NCBI GenBank assembly: GCA_027596195.1
Contig: JADGJG010000108.1
Location: forward strand, 1-43,246
From: Podochytrium sp. JEL0797
Taxonomy: Eukaryota; Chytridiomycota; Chytridiomycetes; Chytridiales; Chytriomycetaceae
DNA: 43,246 bases
Direction of reading: 5' to 3'
In this document: one piece after another, positions 34,256 through 43,246 of the stretch
Numbering within the stretch: position 1 is the first letter of the stretch
Layout: the number at the start of each line of letters is the position of its first letter
Translations under genes and position numbers: made by a program
Notes under the pieces: model-generated
Seen by the model: the letters and a program-made list of their open reading frames with translations, nothing else
Told to the model about the DNA's origin: nothing
Database searches by the model: none

Positions 34256-34759
34256 TTGCTTGATTTGAAACGCCCGTTTTAATGATTTGGTTGAGCAGGG
34301 ATATGAGCTGGCACGAGTTGGACAAGAATCGTTGTTTTGGATGGCGCCTGGAAGGTTGGAATATACCGCCTTTGGCATTGCTGATCATGAAGGAATTCTT
34401 GCGAATGGGCTTCCCTTTCTTTCTTAAATTATTGCGCAATTGGCGCGCAAGAAAAGCCATTTTCGCGATTTAATCAAAGGCCGACTGGGCACTGGGTTTT
34501 GACACAGAAATTGCGCAAGCCGACAAAAACTTGCCCGCCCCTCTCCCCTTATCACCCCAAATGACCCACCCCTTCTCATTTCCTCGCCATGTTTCTTCAC
34601 ATTCAAGTCTATTAAGCTTATCGTCACCGTGTGCAATTGTGAAATTAGTGATCTGATCTGGGGGGCGCGTGTATCAAATTCGGTTTTGCACCGCCACAAA
34701 CAAGCCCGATCAAGATTCAGACATCAAACCACTTCCCCAATTTTGAAAATCATCCCGAA
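34256..34759. other. intergenic between FATP and TIR gene 1
   Basis: FATP 3' flank and TIR gene 1 promoter. I see no supported gene, tRNA or repeat. A short ORF at 34282-34473 has hydrophobic and basic patches but no further support. Confidence 0.55.
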
Positions 34760-37700
34760 ATGCCCGGCAACCCAGCCATCGACCTACTGGCTCTGTCCGA
34801 AGGACTCGTCCCAGACGTCCTATTCTACCTGCCTCAGTGCTTCGCTATCGGTCCTGATCCATGCGGGCCACAGTTCCATGGAGCCTTGCTGCTCAATACC
34901 CAATCCGTGACGCAGAACGACTTTAAAGACAACCCCCTCCCAACGGTGTTCGATGACGAGGAGGACTTCAAGACTCAGCTGGCCAACTTTGTGAACGGCA
35001 CCACTCTTTACGCGGATGTCAACGTCAGCGCGACTGTCTATCCCTACCGTCATCCCGACCGTCGTTATCAAGCTTCACTCTTCTGCACGAGCGCCGTATC
35101 TGCCGGATTCCAGGGAAGCTGTTATGGCGATTCGAACTCGAGCTGGAAACCGAACATAACCAACTATGGCACCGCGGCTGCCGCCGCCGTTTTCCAGGTT
35201 TGATCCACAATCAAGATTTTCCTTCCTCCCCAGAAACCCTAAAATTTGATTAAAAACAGGGTCCCCTCATTCCCTGCTACGATATGTGTTTCCACGCGAT
35301 AGAAACCCTCGCTGTCGCTGTGAGCGAACTTGTCCCTTCAAACGGCACTGAGACTGCAGCGTCTGCCGTGAAGGAAAAGCGGGATTGGCTTACCCAATAT
35401 CGTTCCATGTGTTCCGGTTTTTATGCCGCTGCATATTCTCCCTTCGTTGAGAACTACGACAACTTTCCTCGCAACTGTACCATGGCCATCAATGGGACGG
35501 CTTCCACCGACAACGAGTCCCACAACGAGTTGCTCACGTGTGGATTTTCCGGTCCAGACGCCATGTCACTCAAATACCGTCATTGCGGTTATGGCACGAC
35601 GAAACCGTCAGGAGAATGGTGCTGCAGTCAAACTTCCCCGGGTCCTGGCAACTTGACCAGCGTTATCGCGACATGGGATGACGCGTTGAACACCTTCAAG
35701 ATTGGCGCCGACCGTTCTTTGAGCGACCACACAACTTCTCAAGCTACCGTCTACTTTTCTCTCATTTTCTGGTTCGTCTTCGTTGGTCTAGTCCTCCACT
35801 TCTCCAACTGGTATGGTCGGAGGATCGAGAACACCCGCGAGCCCTTGACGGAGGACGAGTTCGAACGCGCCAGAGCCAAGTCCAGTCACAAACCCGAGTT
35901 CACCCCCGTTGTCGAGCACGCCCCAGCAAACTACGATCGGTTTTTCGATGTCATGGGACTTGAGAAGCCGAATGCTGGCGGAGTTTACGAGGACCTCAAC
36001 TTCTATTTCGACACCTCCGCGAGAGGTTTTCCCCAAGCCGTGAATCCCTACGCTCCACTCGACTGCCCGTCCGGACGCAGACCGCCGCTCTTGGCTCTGG
36101 ATGATTTGGCGCCAGCCGAATTCACGAACAAGGTATTATTTTTTGTTGGCGCGTTGTTCATTTCATTCCTTAAAAATTGAGAACAGCTCGACACGTTGGG
36201 GAACTCAATTTCCAACTTTGGTCCATTTTGGCAAAGAAAGCTGCATCTCGGCGACACGCTGGTCACGCACGTTCGGCCATTTGCTTCGCCTTTCTCCCAA
36301 ACTTCCCTTGCGAAAGTGGCACAGCTTCAATTTGCGCCTGTCAAGATATACAATCGGTTCCGAACACGATCGTCTCTTCGCTTGGGTATTTCCGTGGCAA
36401 TTCTTGTCTTCTTGGCTGGTATTCTTTGCCTCTCTGGGTTCACTTCTACGACGCCAACGGTTTATCCACTGGAAAATTTTCCGCTGTGGGTTAGTCATAT
36501 CGCGAGTTTCACGGCGAGAATCGACCAAACCATTTCCTTATATGGTACTTCGATGGTGATCACAGTCCTGTTGCTGGTGAGGAATTTTATTCCTTTGTTG
36601 GAGTTGTTTTTTGGTAGGCTCACAACGTGCAGGCTATTTACTCTCTTTCTGGAGCCACAATCCCCACACCCGGTTTGCTCAAGTACCTCCGTCAAGTCGG
36701 CACGCCCAGAATCGAAGAAGTCATGTTTTCGTACTCTTGGGAAGCGGGTGTTCAAGAAAACGTCCGTGGCGTCGCGAGATGTTTGATGGAATCCGGAATC
36801 GGTGTTTGGCTTGACGTTATGAGTGAGTTCATTTTGTCTCTCTGGCGCGTACTCAACTCTGATTCCCTTTTTTTGTTTGTTCGTCCACCCGGTAGAGCTC
36901 CAAGTTTCGGATGACAAGGATAGAATCACGCGCACTGTTGCGTCCCATACTCGATTCGTAATCGTTGTTTTGACGGACAAATACGCTGCGAGCGCCCCCT
37001 GCTTTATTGAGTTCCTGGAGGCAATCAACGCCCCCAACGCGCAGGAACGCGTGATGGTTTGGGTCCCTGGAAACACTGTTGGAGTGAGAGTCAATCGTAT
37101 CTACGAGCGCCTCAAGATCAGTGGAATCCATGTGTTCAGGGATTTTGACAAGTTTGTGAACCACTTGAACACCACCGTGATTCATTCGAATGAATTCTCC
37201 CATTTGCAGTGGTAAGAGTGGGTCGATTGACTTTCCGTCATTGACTGTCGACTGATAATGAAACATAACAACAGGTGGAAAAACTATGTTGGAACGACAG
37301 CTGGTATCCCGTTTGAAGCGACGGCTCCGTCTCCAAAACAAACCAAACATCTGTCTCGTTACAACTTCAAACTTTTTGGCAGTGTCCCCAGAAACGCGGT
37401 CAAAATCTCCAACGTCTGGCTCGCGTCAAGTCTCCGGTCGACTGGAACCAATGCCGCAAGTTTTCCACTCGGTGGAGGCTGGTTCGGGGCGTTGATTTTG
37501 GTCCTCGTTGTCTTCATGCTTTGCGTGAATCTGAGCCAATTTGTCATCATTTGGTCGATCACGTACATTCAGTCCTCAAGTGTCGATGACGGCTTGCCGA
37601 ATACTCCGCAATATGCCGACATTGCTGTCATGAATATTAATATTATAATGGAGGGCCTTGTGCTGTTCTTGGTTTTGGTGTGTAGTCGCAATTTTTCTTT

Positions 37701-38582
37701 CTTGTTTCTTTTAAATATTCTAACTTCTCGTAATCTCACAGTTCGTTTCGAGTCTCGGCGCCGACTTTGACAATCGATTCAAAATGTCCACATGTTTGAG
37801 ACCATTGATCGCGACATTCAACATCCGCCAGCACACCACGCCTGCATCGGAACCATCAATTTTTCCACGCGTCGGAGCCGTTTTCAAAGCCGGCACAGTC
37901 GGCATTGCTGGCAACGTGGACCCAGAGGGTGCAAGTCCAGGCGCCCCAAGCATTCGGCAACGCGCACAGGCCATGTGGAACGCCAGATTCGGCGGCGAGA
38001 CCGAAAAAGAGCCCGAGGCCAGTCCGCTCCCGAAAGTCAAGGTCCTCGTTCATGCGTTTGGGAAAAGCAACAAAGTGGCTGACACGTTGACGACGTTTTT
38101 GAAGTATTTGGATCTCTTTCCGAGCGAGACCAACGCGTTTGATGCTGCCACCGACGATTTTGGAAGCAGCAAGACTGGGTTCGAAGTGTTTGTTCCTGTT
38201 TTCGTGTTTGGTGGAAGCGATCCGGAGATGGGGGCGCAAGTGAAGGCGTTTGAACAGATTGTGCACAGGTGCAAGTTGAGATTGGAGGATTGTGTGTTGA
38301 TCCTCGCTGGACCCGAGAAGAATGTGGAGTTCCCCGGCTTCTTTGATATCCCCGTGGTTGTGGACGGCAGGGTGAACATGACCATGGGCAATTTTTTGCT
38401 CCTCGTCGGTAAGTTGGGGTTTTTTTCTTCCGACTCTGCTGGATTGTTGGGTCTGAATTCTCGTGTATTTCCTTATGATAGAGCACAACTACACGGATGG
38501 TACGTTCGCGTCTGATGTCGTATTCCACATTGGTCTTCGCGTGAAGGAGGCGTTGAAGCGCATCGCCAAACACGATGAATGA
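34760..38582 (+). CDS. multi-pass TIR-domain membrane protein, tandem copy 1
   Basis: Model join(34760..35197,35260..36132,36187..36576,36633..36822,36896..37211,37275..37677,37742..38408,38482..38582), 1125 residues. Predicted layout: residues 1 to about 330, a Cys-rich region with several N-glycosylation sequons and strings RRYQASLFC, NELLTCGFSGP and WCCSQT, probably outside the cell; TM1 (TVYFSLIFWFVFVGLVLHF) followed by basic YGRR; a cytosolic linker; TM2 (LGISVAILVFLAGILCLSGF); TM3 (SMVITVLLLAIYSLSG); a TIR domain starting IEEVMFSYSW, with GIGVWLDVM, RFVIVVLTDKYAASAPCFIE (the CxxE Glu aligns with the NADase Glu) and VMVWVPG; TM4 and TM5; a C-terminal domain from PKVKVLVHAFG to FVPVFVFGGS and LEDCVLILAGPE. 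No cleavable signal peptide seen. TIR is a motif call. AATAAA at 38625. Confidence 0.85.
36666..37170 (+). other. TIR domain of copy 1 (exons 4-5)
   Basis: The TIR domain is split by a phase-1 intron just after the helix/strand GIGVWLDVM. Box 1 equivalent VMFSYSW; the second block lacks the RDxxPG loop of Toll-type TIRs, reading MKLQVSDDKDRITR instead; then SHTRFVIVVLTDKY..S.PCFIEFLEA. The Glu of CFIE sits where TIR NADases carry their catalytic Glu. Whether it cleaves NAD or only scaffolds cannot be told from sequence. Confidence 0.7.
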
Positions 38583-38624
38583 GGGGTGGATGAACATGAC
38601 CTGATAGAATATTTTTTAAGAGCC

Positions 38625-38630
38625 AATAAA
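38625..38630 (+). terminator. AATAAA polyadenylation signal of TIR copy 1
   Basis: Canonical hexamer 42 nt after the stop codon at 38580-38582, before the copy 2 start at 38743. Confidence 0.6.
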
Positions 38631-38742
38631 GATAGAATGAATGCGAAGAGATTTTTGCCAAGGAAGTCCACCCAAGACACGCGTTCCGACTCACATCTTT
38701 TCGCATCTCCAACCAACAATTTTTTTTTAATCAAACACAAGC

Positions 38743-41700
38743 ATGGCGTCCGCCTTCCAACCAATCCTCGACCTTGGGGCAGCTGAGGGAATCCTTACGC
38801 AGGGTAGTCCTACGTGCTTCTCGATCTCCGCGGCTCCATGCGGGCCGGATTTCAACGGTGCCTTGCTTCTCCCGCTGAAAGGCCCCAGGCTTGCCCCAAC
38901 GATCGCACCCACAAACAACCCCCGTGACCAGTTTCCCATTCCCACCACCTTTGCGAATGAGGCCGACTTTGTCGATCAAATGGACCAGTTCGTGAACGAT
39001 GCGGTGTACTTCAATGGAAGCTCGACCACCACCCCACGGCGATACCAGGCTTCTCTGTTTTGCATCAGTGCAGTGTTTGCTGGGTTCCAAGGCGGCTGCT
39101 ATGAGAATGACACGCCTCTCATTCCAGGAAACGGAACTGCCATCTTCAAAGTGAGTCCGCTCGCCACCCTATATTTTTAATTAACACGCTCGCAGGGTCC
39201 CATTATTGGCTGCCTGGAGACTTGCTACACTGCCATTGATACACTCACTTCCTCCTCTTCCGAAGCGTTTCCCGGGGTGTCGATTTTCACGAAGACGGGG
39301 GCCTATCTCGCCCAATTCCGCAGTCTGTGCTCGTCAATGTATGCCGGCGCGTATTCTCCTTACTACCCCATGGCTGCCCCTCGAAACTGCTTGATGGCCA
39401 TTAACGGATCCACCACCCTTGCGAACGGCAACGAGTTGTTGACGTGTGGGTTTTCTGGCCCCAACGCCCAGTTTTTGAAGTATACCTATTGCAAAAGTTA
39501 CAAAACTCAATGGTGCTGCAGCCAGACGGATATTATCCAAGGGGGGAACTTGACTGGCACCGTCGCGGTATGGGACAACACCAACAAATTCTACAAAGTC
39601 GCAGCCGACAGTACGCGCAACGACAGCCTCGTTGCAAACCTTGTCTTCCCCTTCCTCTGCATTATCGTCTTCCTTCTCATCAGTTTCACGATTCATGTCA
39701 TCAACTGGGTCGGAAGAAGACGTCAAAACGCGTTTTCCGAGTTTTCGGAGAAGGAATTCACCGCCTCCAGAACACCCAAGTCGAGCCGCAAGTTCACCGA
39801 CTCTCGCGGAGGTGTCCCGGCTAATTACAACCAGTTCTTCCACATTATGGGGTTGAAAACACCTGAAGAGGGTGGTGTTCCGGCGGACGTGGATCGCTTC
39901 TTCTACGCTGGCAAGATTGGGTGGAAGGCCGATACGGATGGCACTTTCCACGGAACTCCAGCCGTAAACCCATACGCTCCTCCTACCGATTCTGAGAACA
40001 GACCGCCACTTTTAGAGCTCGACAAGCTCTCGCAAGTCAGTTTCTCGAACAAGGTAATTATTTTTCCTTCCGTCCTTCTCCCGTCCCGACAGTATCGCCT
40101 CCCTGATTCTCAATCAAAACCCCACAGCTCAAGATGATGGGAAATTCGATCCCATTTTTCTCGTCCCCAAGACTCAAGAAACGTTACAAGCTCGGAAACA
40201 CGCTCATTACCCATCAAAGAAGCATGAGACACGAATACTCTCAAATGCGCATTTACAACAAGTTTCGCACTGTTCCGCGTCTGGTTTTGGGTTCAGCGGT
40301 GTCGGTTTTGATGCTTGTAATGGGGGGCATTTTTGTTTGGGGACTGGCAGTCAGCAAGGAGCAGTCGCTTACGTTGGACAAGCTTCCGGTTTGGATTCTC
40401 AAGACAGCAAGTGTTGCGGGAAGAGTGAGCCAAACAATTTCGGCGTATGGAACGTCGCTGGCGGTTGCGATTCTCTTGCTGGTTTGTTGCTTGAATTTCG
40501 CGTGTTGGGGGCAGTTCTGCGATTCACTGATGTTCTCAAACGTCAAGGTCATCTACCTTTCTTCCTACACGCCGCTGCCTGAACCCGGTTTGCTCAAGTA
40601 TTTGCGACAAGTCGGGACTCCCAAAATCGAAGAAGTCATGATTTCGTATTCGTGGGAGCCGGTGATTTCCGAAAACGCGCGCGGACTTGCGAGATGTTTG
40701 ATGGAATCGGGAATCGGGGCCTGGATCGATGTGATGAGTTGAGTTTTTATTTCGATCCCTCAGTGTTCATTCGCTGCGAATCGGAATCACTAATCGTAAC
40801 CCACACCAGAACTGGAAGCTTCCGACGACACGGCCAAAATCACCCGCACTGTCGCGTCCCATACTCGATTTGTCATCATCTTCCTCACCGACAAGTATCT
40901 CACAAGTTCTGCCTGTTTCATTGAGTTCCTCGAGGCCCTCAACTCGCCAAACGCCAAAGACCGCGTGATTGTTTGGGTTCCCGCGGGGAACAAGGCGAGC
41001 GAACGCGTGAATAATGTGTGCCAGCAGCTCGAGCGTTTTGAGATTCCCGTCATCAAGGACTTTGGCAACTTCATCACTTATTTGAATGACGCCGTGATTC
41101 ATTCGAATCAAGATTCGCATTTGTATTGGTGAGTGCTTGCTCGCGTTGTGCGGGGTATGAGTTTCGGTTGAATTGACTGACACAAACACGCGCCAGGTGG
41201 CAACATTACGTCGGAATTACTGCCGGGATTCCTTTCGATGCCATCGCCCCGTCCCCCAAACAAGCCCCACACCTCCGTCGCTACAACTTCAACCTCTTGG
41301 GAGCACCCAGACACTCGGTCAAGATTTCAAACATTTGGGTGGCCCCGAGTCTGCGCAAAACCGGAACAGCCGCTTCGAGTCTCCCCCTGGGCGGCAACTA
41401 CATTGGATTGTTGAACGTGTTTATTTTCGCACTGATGCTGTGTGTCAATTTGAACGACATGTTGTCCGTGTTGTCTTTGCTCAACCTCCAAAGCACAAAC
41501 GTGGATTTTGGGATGCCGACTGTGGCATCGCCGCCAGATTTTTTGATCGCCTGGATTAATATTGGGCTCGAATGGTTTGTCATGATTTTGCTTGTGGTGA
41601 GTGATCCGTTGATTTTCTGCGAGATTCATTCTTTAAAATCATCCAAACGTCTTCTTTGTCCCGCAGTTCGTTTCGAGTCTCAGCGGAGAATTCGACAACC

Positions 41701-42475
41701 GTTACCAAATGCATCCGAACCTTCGTCCCCTGATGGCCTCCTTCAACATTCGTCAGCGCAAGCAGGCCGAAAAGAAATCCTGGTTCTCCTGGAGTAAGGG
41801 CGAACCCACTCTAAGCCAAACCATCCTCCAGAAACAGACGGGAGTTAACGCCCTTCCCAAGGTCAAAGTGCTCGTGTACGCGTTTGGGGCCAAGAACCAA
41901 GTGGCCGAGACGCTGCATCAATTTTTGAAGAATCTCGACCTCGTGCCCACCGACGCGTTTGATTTCGCGAACGACGACTTTGGGAAACGTCGCGACGGGT
42001 TTGAAGTGTTTGTGCCCGTGTTTGTGTTTGGTGGGAGCAAAGAGGACTTGCAGCGCCAGGTGATCAGGTTTGGCCAGATTGTCGAGCGATGCAACTTGAA
42101 GATGCAGGATTGTGTGTTGATTGCGGCGGATCCGGTCAAGAATGTTGAATTGAAGGGTCTGTTTCAGAGCAAGTTTGTGTTTGAGGGGAAGCAGGTGGCT
42201 TTGTCGCAGTTTTTGGTGTTGGTCGGTGAGTTGTCTGAGTTTTTTTTCCTCAGGAACGCCCGCCCGTTGACTAAACACGACCGGTTCCTGCAGAAAACTA
42301 TTACAAGGGTAACGAATTTGCGTCCGAAGTTGTGTTCCACATTGGTCTTCGCGTGAAGGAGGCGTTGATGCGTATTTCTCACGAGACGACCAAGGATGTG
42401 GAGCTGTTGCAGGAAGGTTGGGCACCCAAGAATTATGGATCGTACGTCGCCGTGCGGATGAATCAAGAAGAGTAG
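38743..42475 (+). CDS. multi-pass TIR-domain membrane protein, tandem copy 2
   Basis: Model join(38743..39150,39196..40053,40128..40481,40548..40737,40810..41128,41197..41596,41667..42225,42294..42475), 1089 residues. All seven introns match copy 1 in position and phase; exon 4 is 190 nt in both. Same order: ectodomain (RRYQASLFC, NELLTCGFSGP, WCCSQT), TM1 (LVFPFLCIIVFLLISFTIHV) then VGRRR, TM2, TM3, TIR (IEEVMISYSWEP, GIGAWIDVM, RFVIIFLTDKYLTSSACFIE, VIVWVPAG), TM4 (LLNVFIFALMLCVNLNDML), TM5 (INIGLEWFVMILLVFVSSL) and the C-terminal domain (PKVKVLVYAFGAKNQVAETL, FVPVFVFGGS, MQDCVLIAADP). The N-terminal end, the TM2 flanks and the last 30 residues diverge most; copy 2 has an extra C-terminal tail (ELLQEGWAPKNYG). 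The exon 4 donor is GTTGAG where copy 1 has GTGAGT. AATAAA at 42559-42564. Confidence 0.85.
40581..41085 (+). other. TIR domain of copy 2 (exons 4-5)
   Basis: Same split by a phase-1 intron as in copy 1. VMISYSW opens the domain; MKLEASDDTAKITRTVASHT replaces the usual box 2; ACFIEF keeps the Glu. Segments before and after (TM3 and TM4) place the domain on the cytosolic side under the positive-inside rule. Confidence 0.7.
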
Positions 42476-42798
42476 AATGTCTGTGCAGTCGAGTTCACGG
42501 TTCTCAAAATTATCATTTTAGTATTCATTTGAAAAGAATAGATATATGTATTTTTTACAATAAACTCTGGCGGGCTCGCCTAAAACTTCCTTGGGGAATT
42601 AAGACTCCCCACTCTGATGTAATGGGTGGAAATTAATGAACGAGCAACGAGCCCGCCCACCATGAGGAATTGTTTATGATAAATAAAGATTCGTTTATTT
42701 CCGGATAAAAACAGCCGAGGTGCAAACCCATGAAAATGAAAAGACGAGGAAGAAGCGGCCCGCACGCACACTGCGGGAGGACCAAAAAATAATGAAAA
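42476..42798. other. intergenic between convergent TIR copy 2 and SatP-like genes
   Basis: It holds poly(A) signals for both genes (42559-42564 plus strand; 42694-42699 minus strand) and, between them, the inverted repeat listed separately. No other gene seen. Confidence 0.6.
42569..42657. terminator. 89-nt inverted repeat / nested hairpin between convergent genes
   Basis: GGCGGGCTCG at 42569-42578 is perfectly complementary to CGAGCCCGCC at 42648-42657. Inside lies a second hairpin, TGGGGA..TCCCCA, near 42592-42611. It sits between the plus-strand AATAAA and the minus-strand one, where it could act on 3' ends of both transcripts. A tRNA was considered and dismissed: no T-arm and wrong spacing. 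Confidence 0.55.
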
Positions 42799-43246
42799 TT
42801 AAACGCAGACACCTCCATGTGCTTCCTGCTCCTCTTCAGTCTCCTTGGCATTCACAGGGAACATGGTGAGGGTAAAGTAAGAACGATCAGGTGTGCACAT
42901 GAGCGCAACCACGGTCCACCACGCCAAAAACGCGGTCGAGAACCCAAAGAACCCGCTGACGCGCATCATCATGTTGGAACGCTCAGCGCTGAGGTGGTAA
43001 GACAGTCCCGCAACCGCTTGGATTCCGTAAGTCATGAGAAGTGAGAAAATCATGAGCATGTTGATGTAGCTGGTCTTGGTGTTGGACAGAAACATGACAA
43101 AAGTGAAGATGGTCCATGCGAGGTTGTAAAACCCAAGACAAGTTTGGAGCTCATTCTCCTGTCCCGCGTACGCGGCAATGATTCCAGAGTTGGGTGCGTT
43201 GATGAAGGCCCATGAGACCCAGAAGGCGCCGTAGGAGGTGACGATG
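42799..43246 (-). CDS. Gpr1/Fun34/SatP-family acetate/ammonium transporter, 5' part beyond window
   Basis: The C-terminal 148 residues are present, reading from the right edge to the stop at 42799. Multi-pass membrane family (AceTr) that moves acetate/succinate or ammonium across the plasma membrane. Family strings: TSYGAFWVSWAFINAPNSGI, ENELQTCLGFYNLAWTIFTF, then FLSNTKTSYINMLMIFSLLM and GFFGFSTAFLAWW, with ALMCTPDRSYFTLTMFPVN before an acidic tail. The NPXG-type signature near the N-terminus lies outside the window. No intron in the visible part. Confidence 0.88.
   Translation of the reverse strand, partial: IVTSYGAFWVSWAFINAPNSGIIAAYAGQENELQTCLGFYNLAWTIFTFVMFLSNTKTSYINMLMIFSLLMTYGIQAVAGLSYHLSAERSNMMMRVSGFFGFSTAFLAWWTVVALMCTPDRSYFTLTMFPVNAKETEEEQEAHGGVCV

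Noticed and set aside
34815..35197. Cleavable signal peptide on TIR copy 1
   Set aside because: The N-terminus (MPGNPAIDLLALSEGLVPD) is acidic and not hydrophobic enough; a reverse signal anchor through TM1 fits better.
40482..40514. 33-nt intron in TIR copy 2 (and a 41-nt one at the same place in copy 1)
   Set aside because: Too short for this genome; the next acceptors (CAAG|GTC at 40548 and GCAG|GCT at 36633) give 66 and 56 nt introns and identical 190-nt exons in both copies.
42569..42657. tRNA gene
   Set aside because: GC-rich end pairing resembles an acceptor stem, but there is no T-arm TTCRANY, no usable anticodon arm, and length and spacing do not fit.

Overview
This is a gene-dense, intron-rich nuclear window of about 52% G+C by eye, most likely from an early-diverging (zoosporic, chytrid-like) fungus. 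The case for that: introns of about 50-70 nt with GT..AG ends and one clear TACTAAAC branch point; very short intergenic gaps; fungal-type families (Gpr1/Fun34/SatP acetate transporter, Fat1-type acyl-CoA synthetase, Ubp3/USP10, Tex1/THOC3, Scs2/VAP, Pcd1-type Nudix); and chytrid-like extras such as a GPI-type vWD/EGF surface protein and TIR-domain membrane proteins. The lineage is inferred. Exon models were built by hand from splice signals, reading-frame continuity and comparison of paralogues.

Layout. 1-7901, all minus strand: a CaMKI-like kinase cut by the left edge, a secreted vWD-like/Pro-Ala-repeat/EGF protein, and TAF6. A roughly 370-480 bp direct repeat follows the 3' side of both the surface-protein gene and TAF6. 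8455-12111, minus: USP10/Ubp3-like deubiquitinase and THOC3, 61 bp apart. 12259-17897, plus: two tandem paralogues of an unassigned, possibly ATP-grasp family, then a class I sirtuin. 18.5-20.5 kb: weak or decayed coding material, including a BTB/POZ gene without a visible start and with a frameshift. 20539-21988, minus: UNC93-like membrane protein, followed by a 1.7 kb gene-poor gap. 23730-26181, plus: a protein with two RanBP2-type zinc fingers, repeated DEWG motifs and a P-loop, converging on a cytochrome b5-domain gene that shares a 53 bp divergent start region with VAP/Scs2. 28229-29141, minus: EMC8/9. 29368-32112, minus: a 212-aa membrane protein of unknown function and two tandem CoA-diphosphatase-type Nudix genes. 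32193-34255, plus: FATP/Fat1, divergent from the second Nudix gene.

34760-42475, plus: two tandem 1.1-kilo-residue paralogues, the most unusual content here. Each has a cysteine-rich, probably extracellular region, five predicted membrane segments, a TIR domain lying between TM3 and TM4, and a conserved C-terminal cytosolic domain I cannot assign. All seven intron positions are shared. The window ends in a partial Gpr1/Fun34/SatP transporter on the minus strand.

Functional links are limited. FATP and Nudix both act on (acyl-)CoA and share an 80 bp divergent promoter. TAF6 and THOC3 serve transcription and mRNA export, and EMC8/9 and VAP serve the ER. Three tandem duplications (ATP-grasp-like, Nudix, TIR) show that local gene duplication is active in this region.
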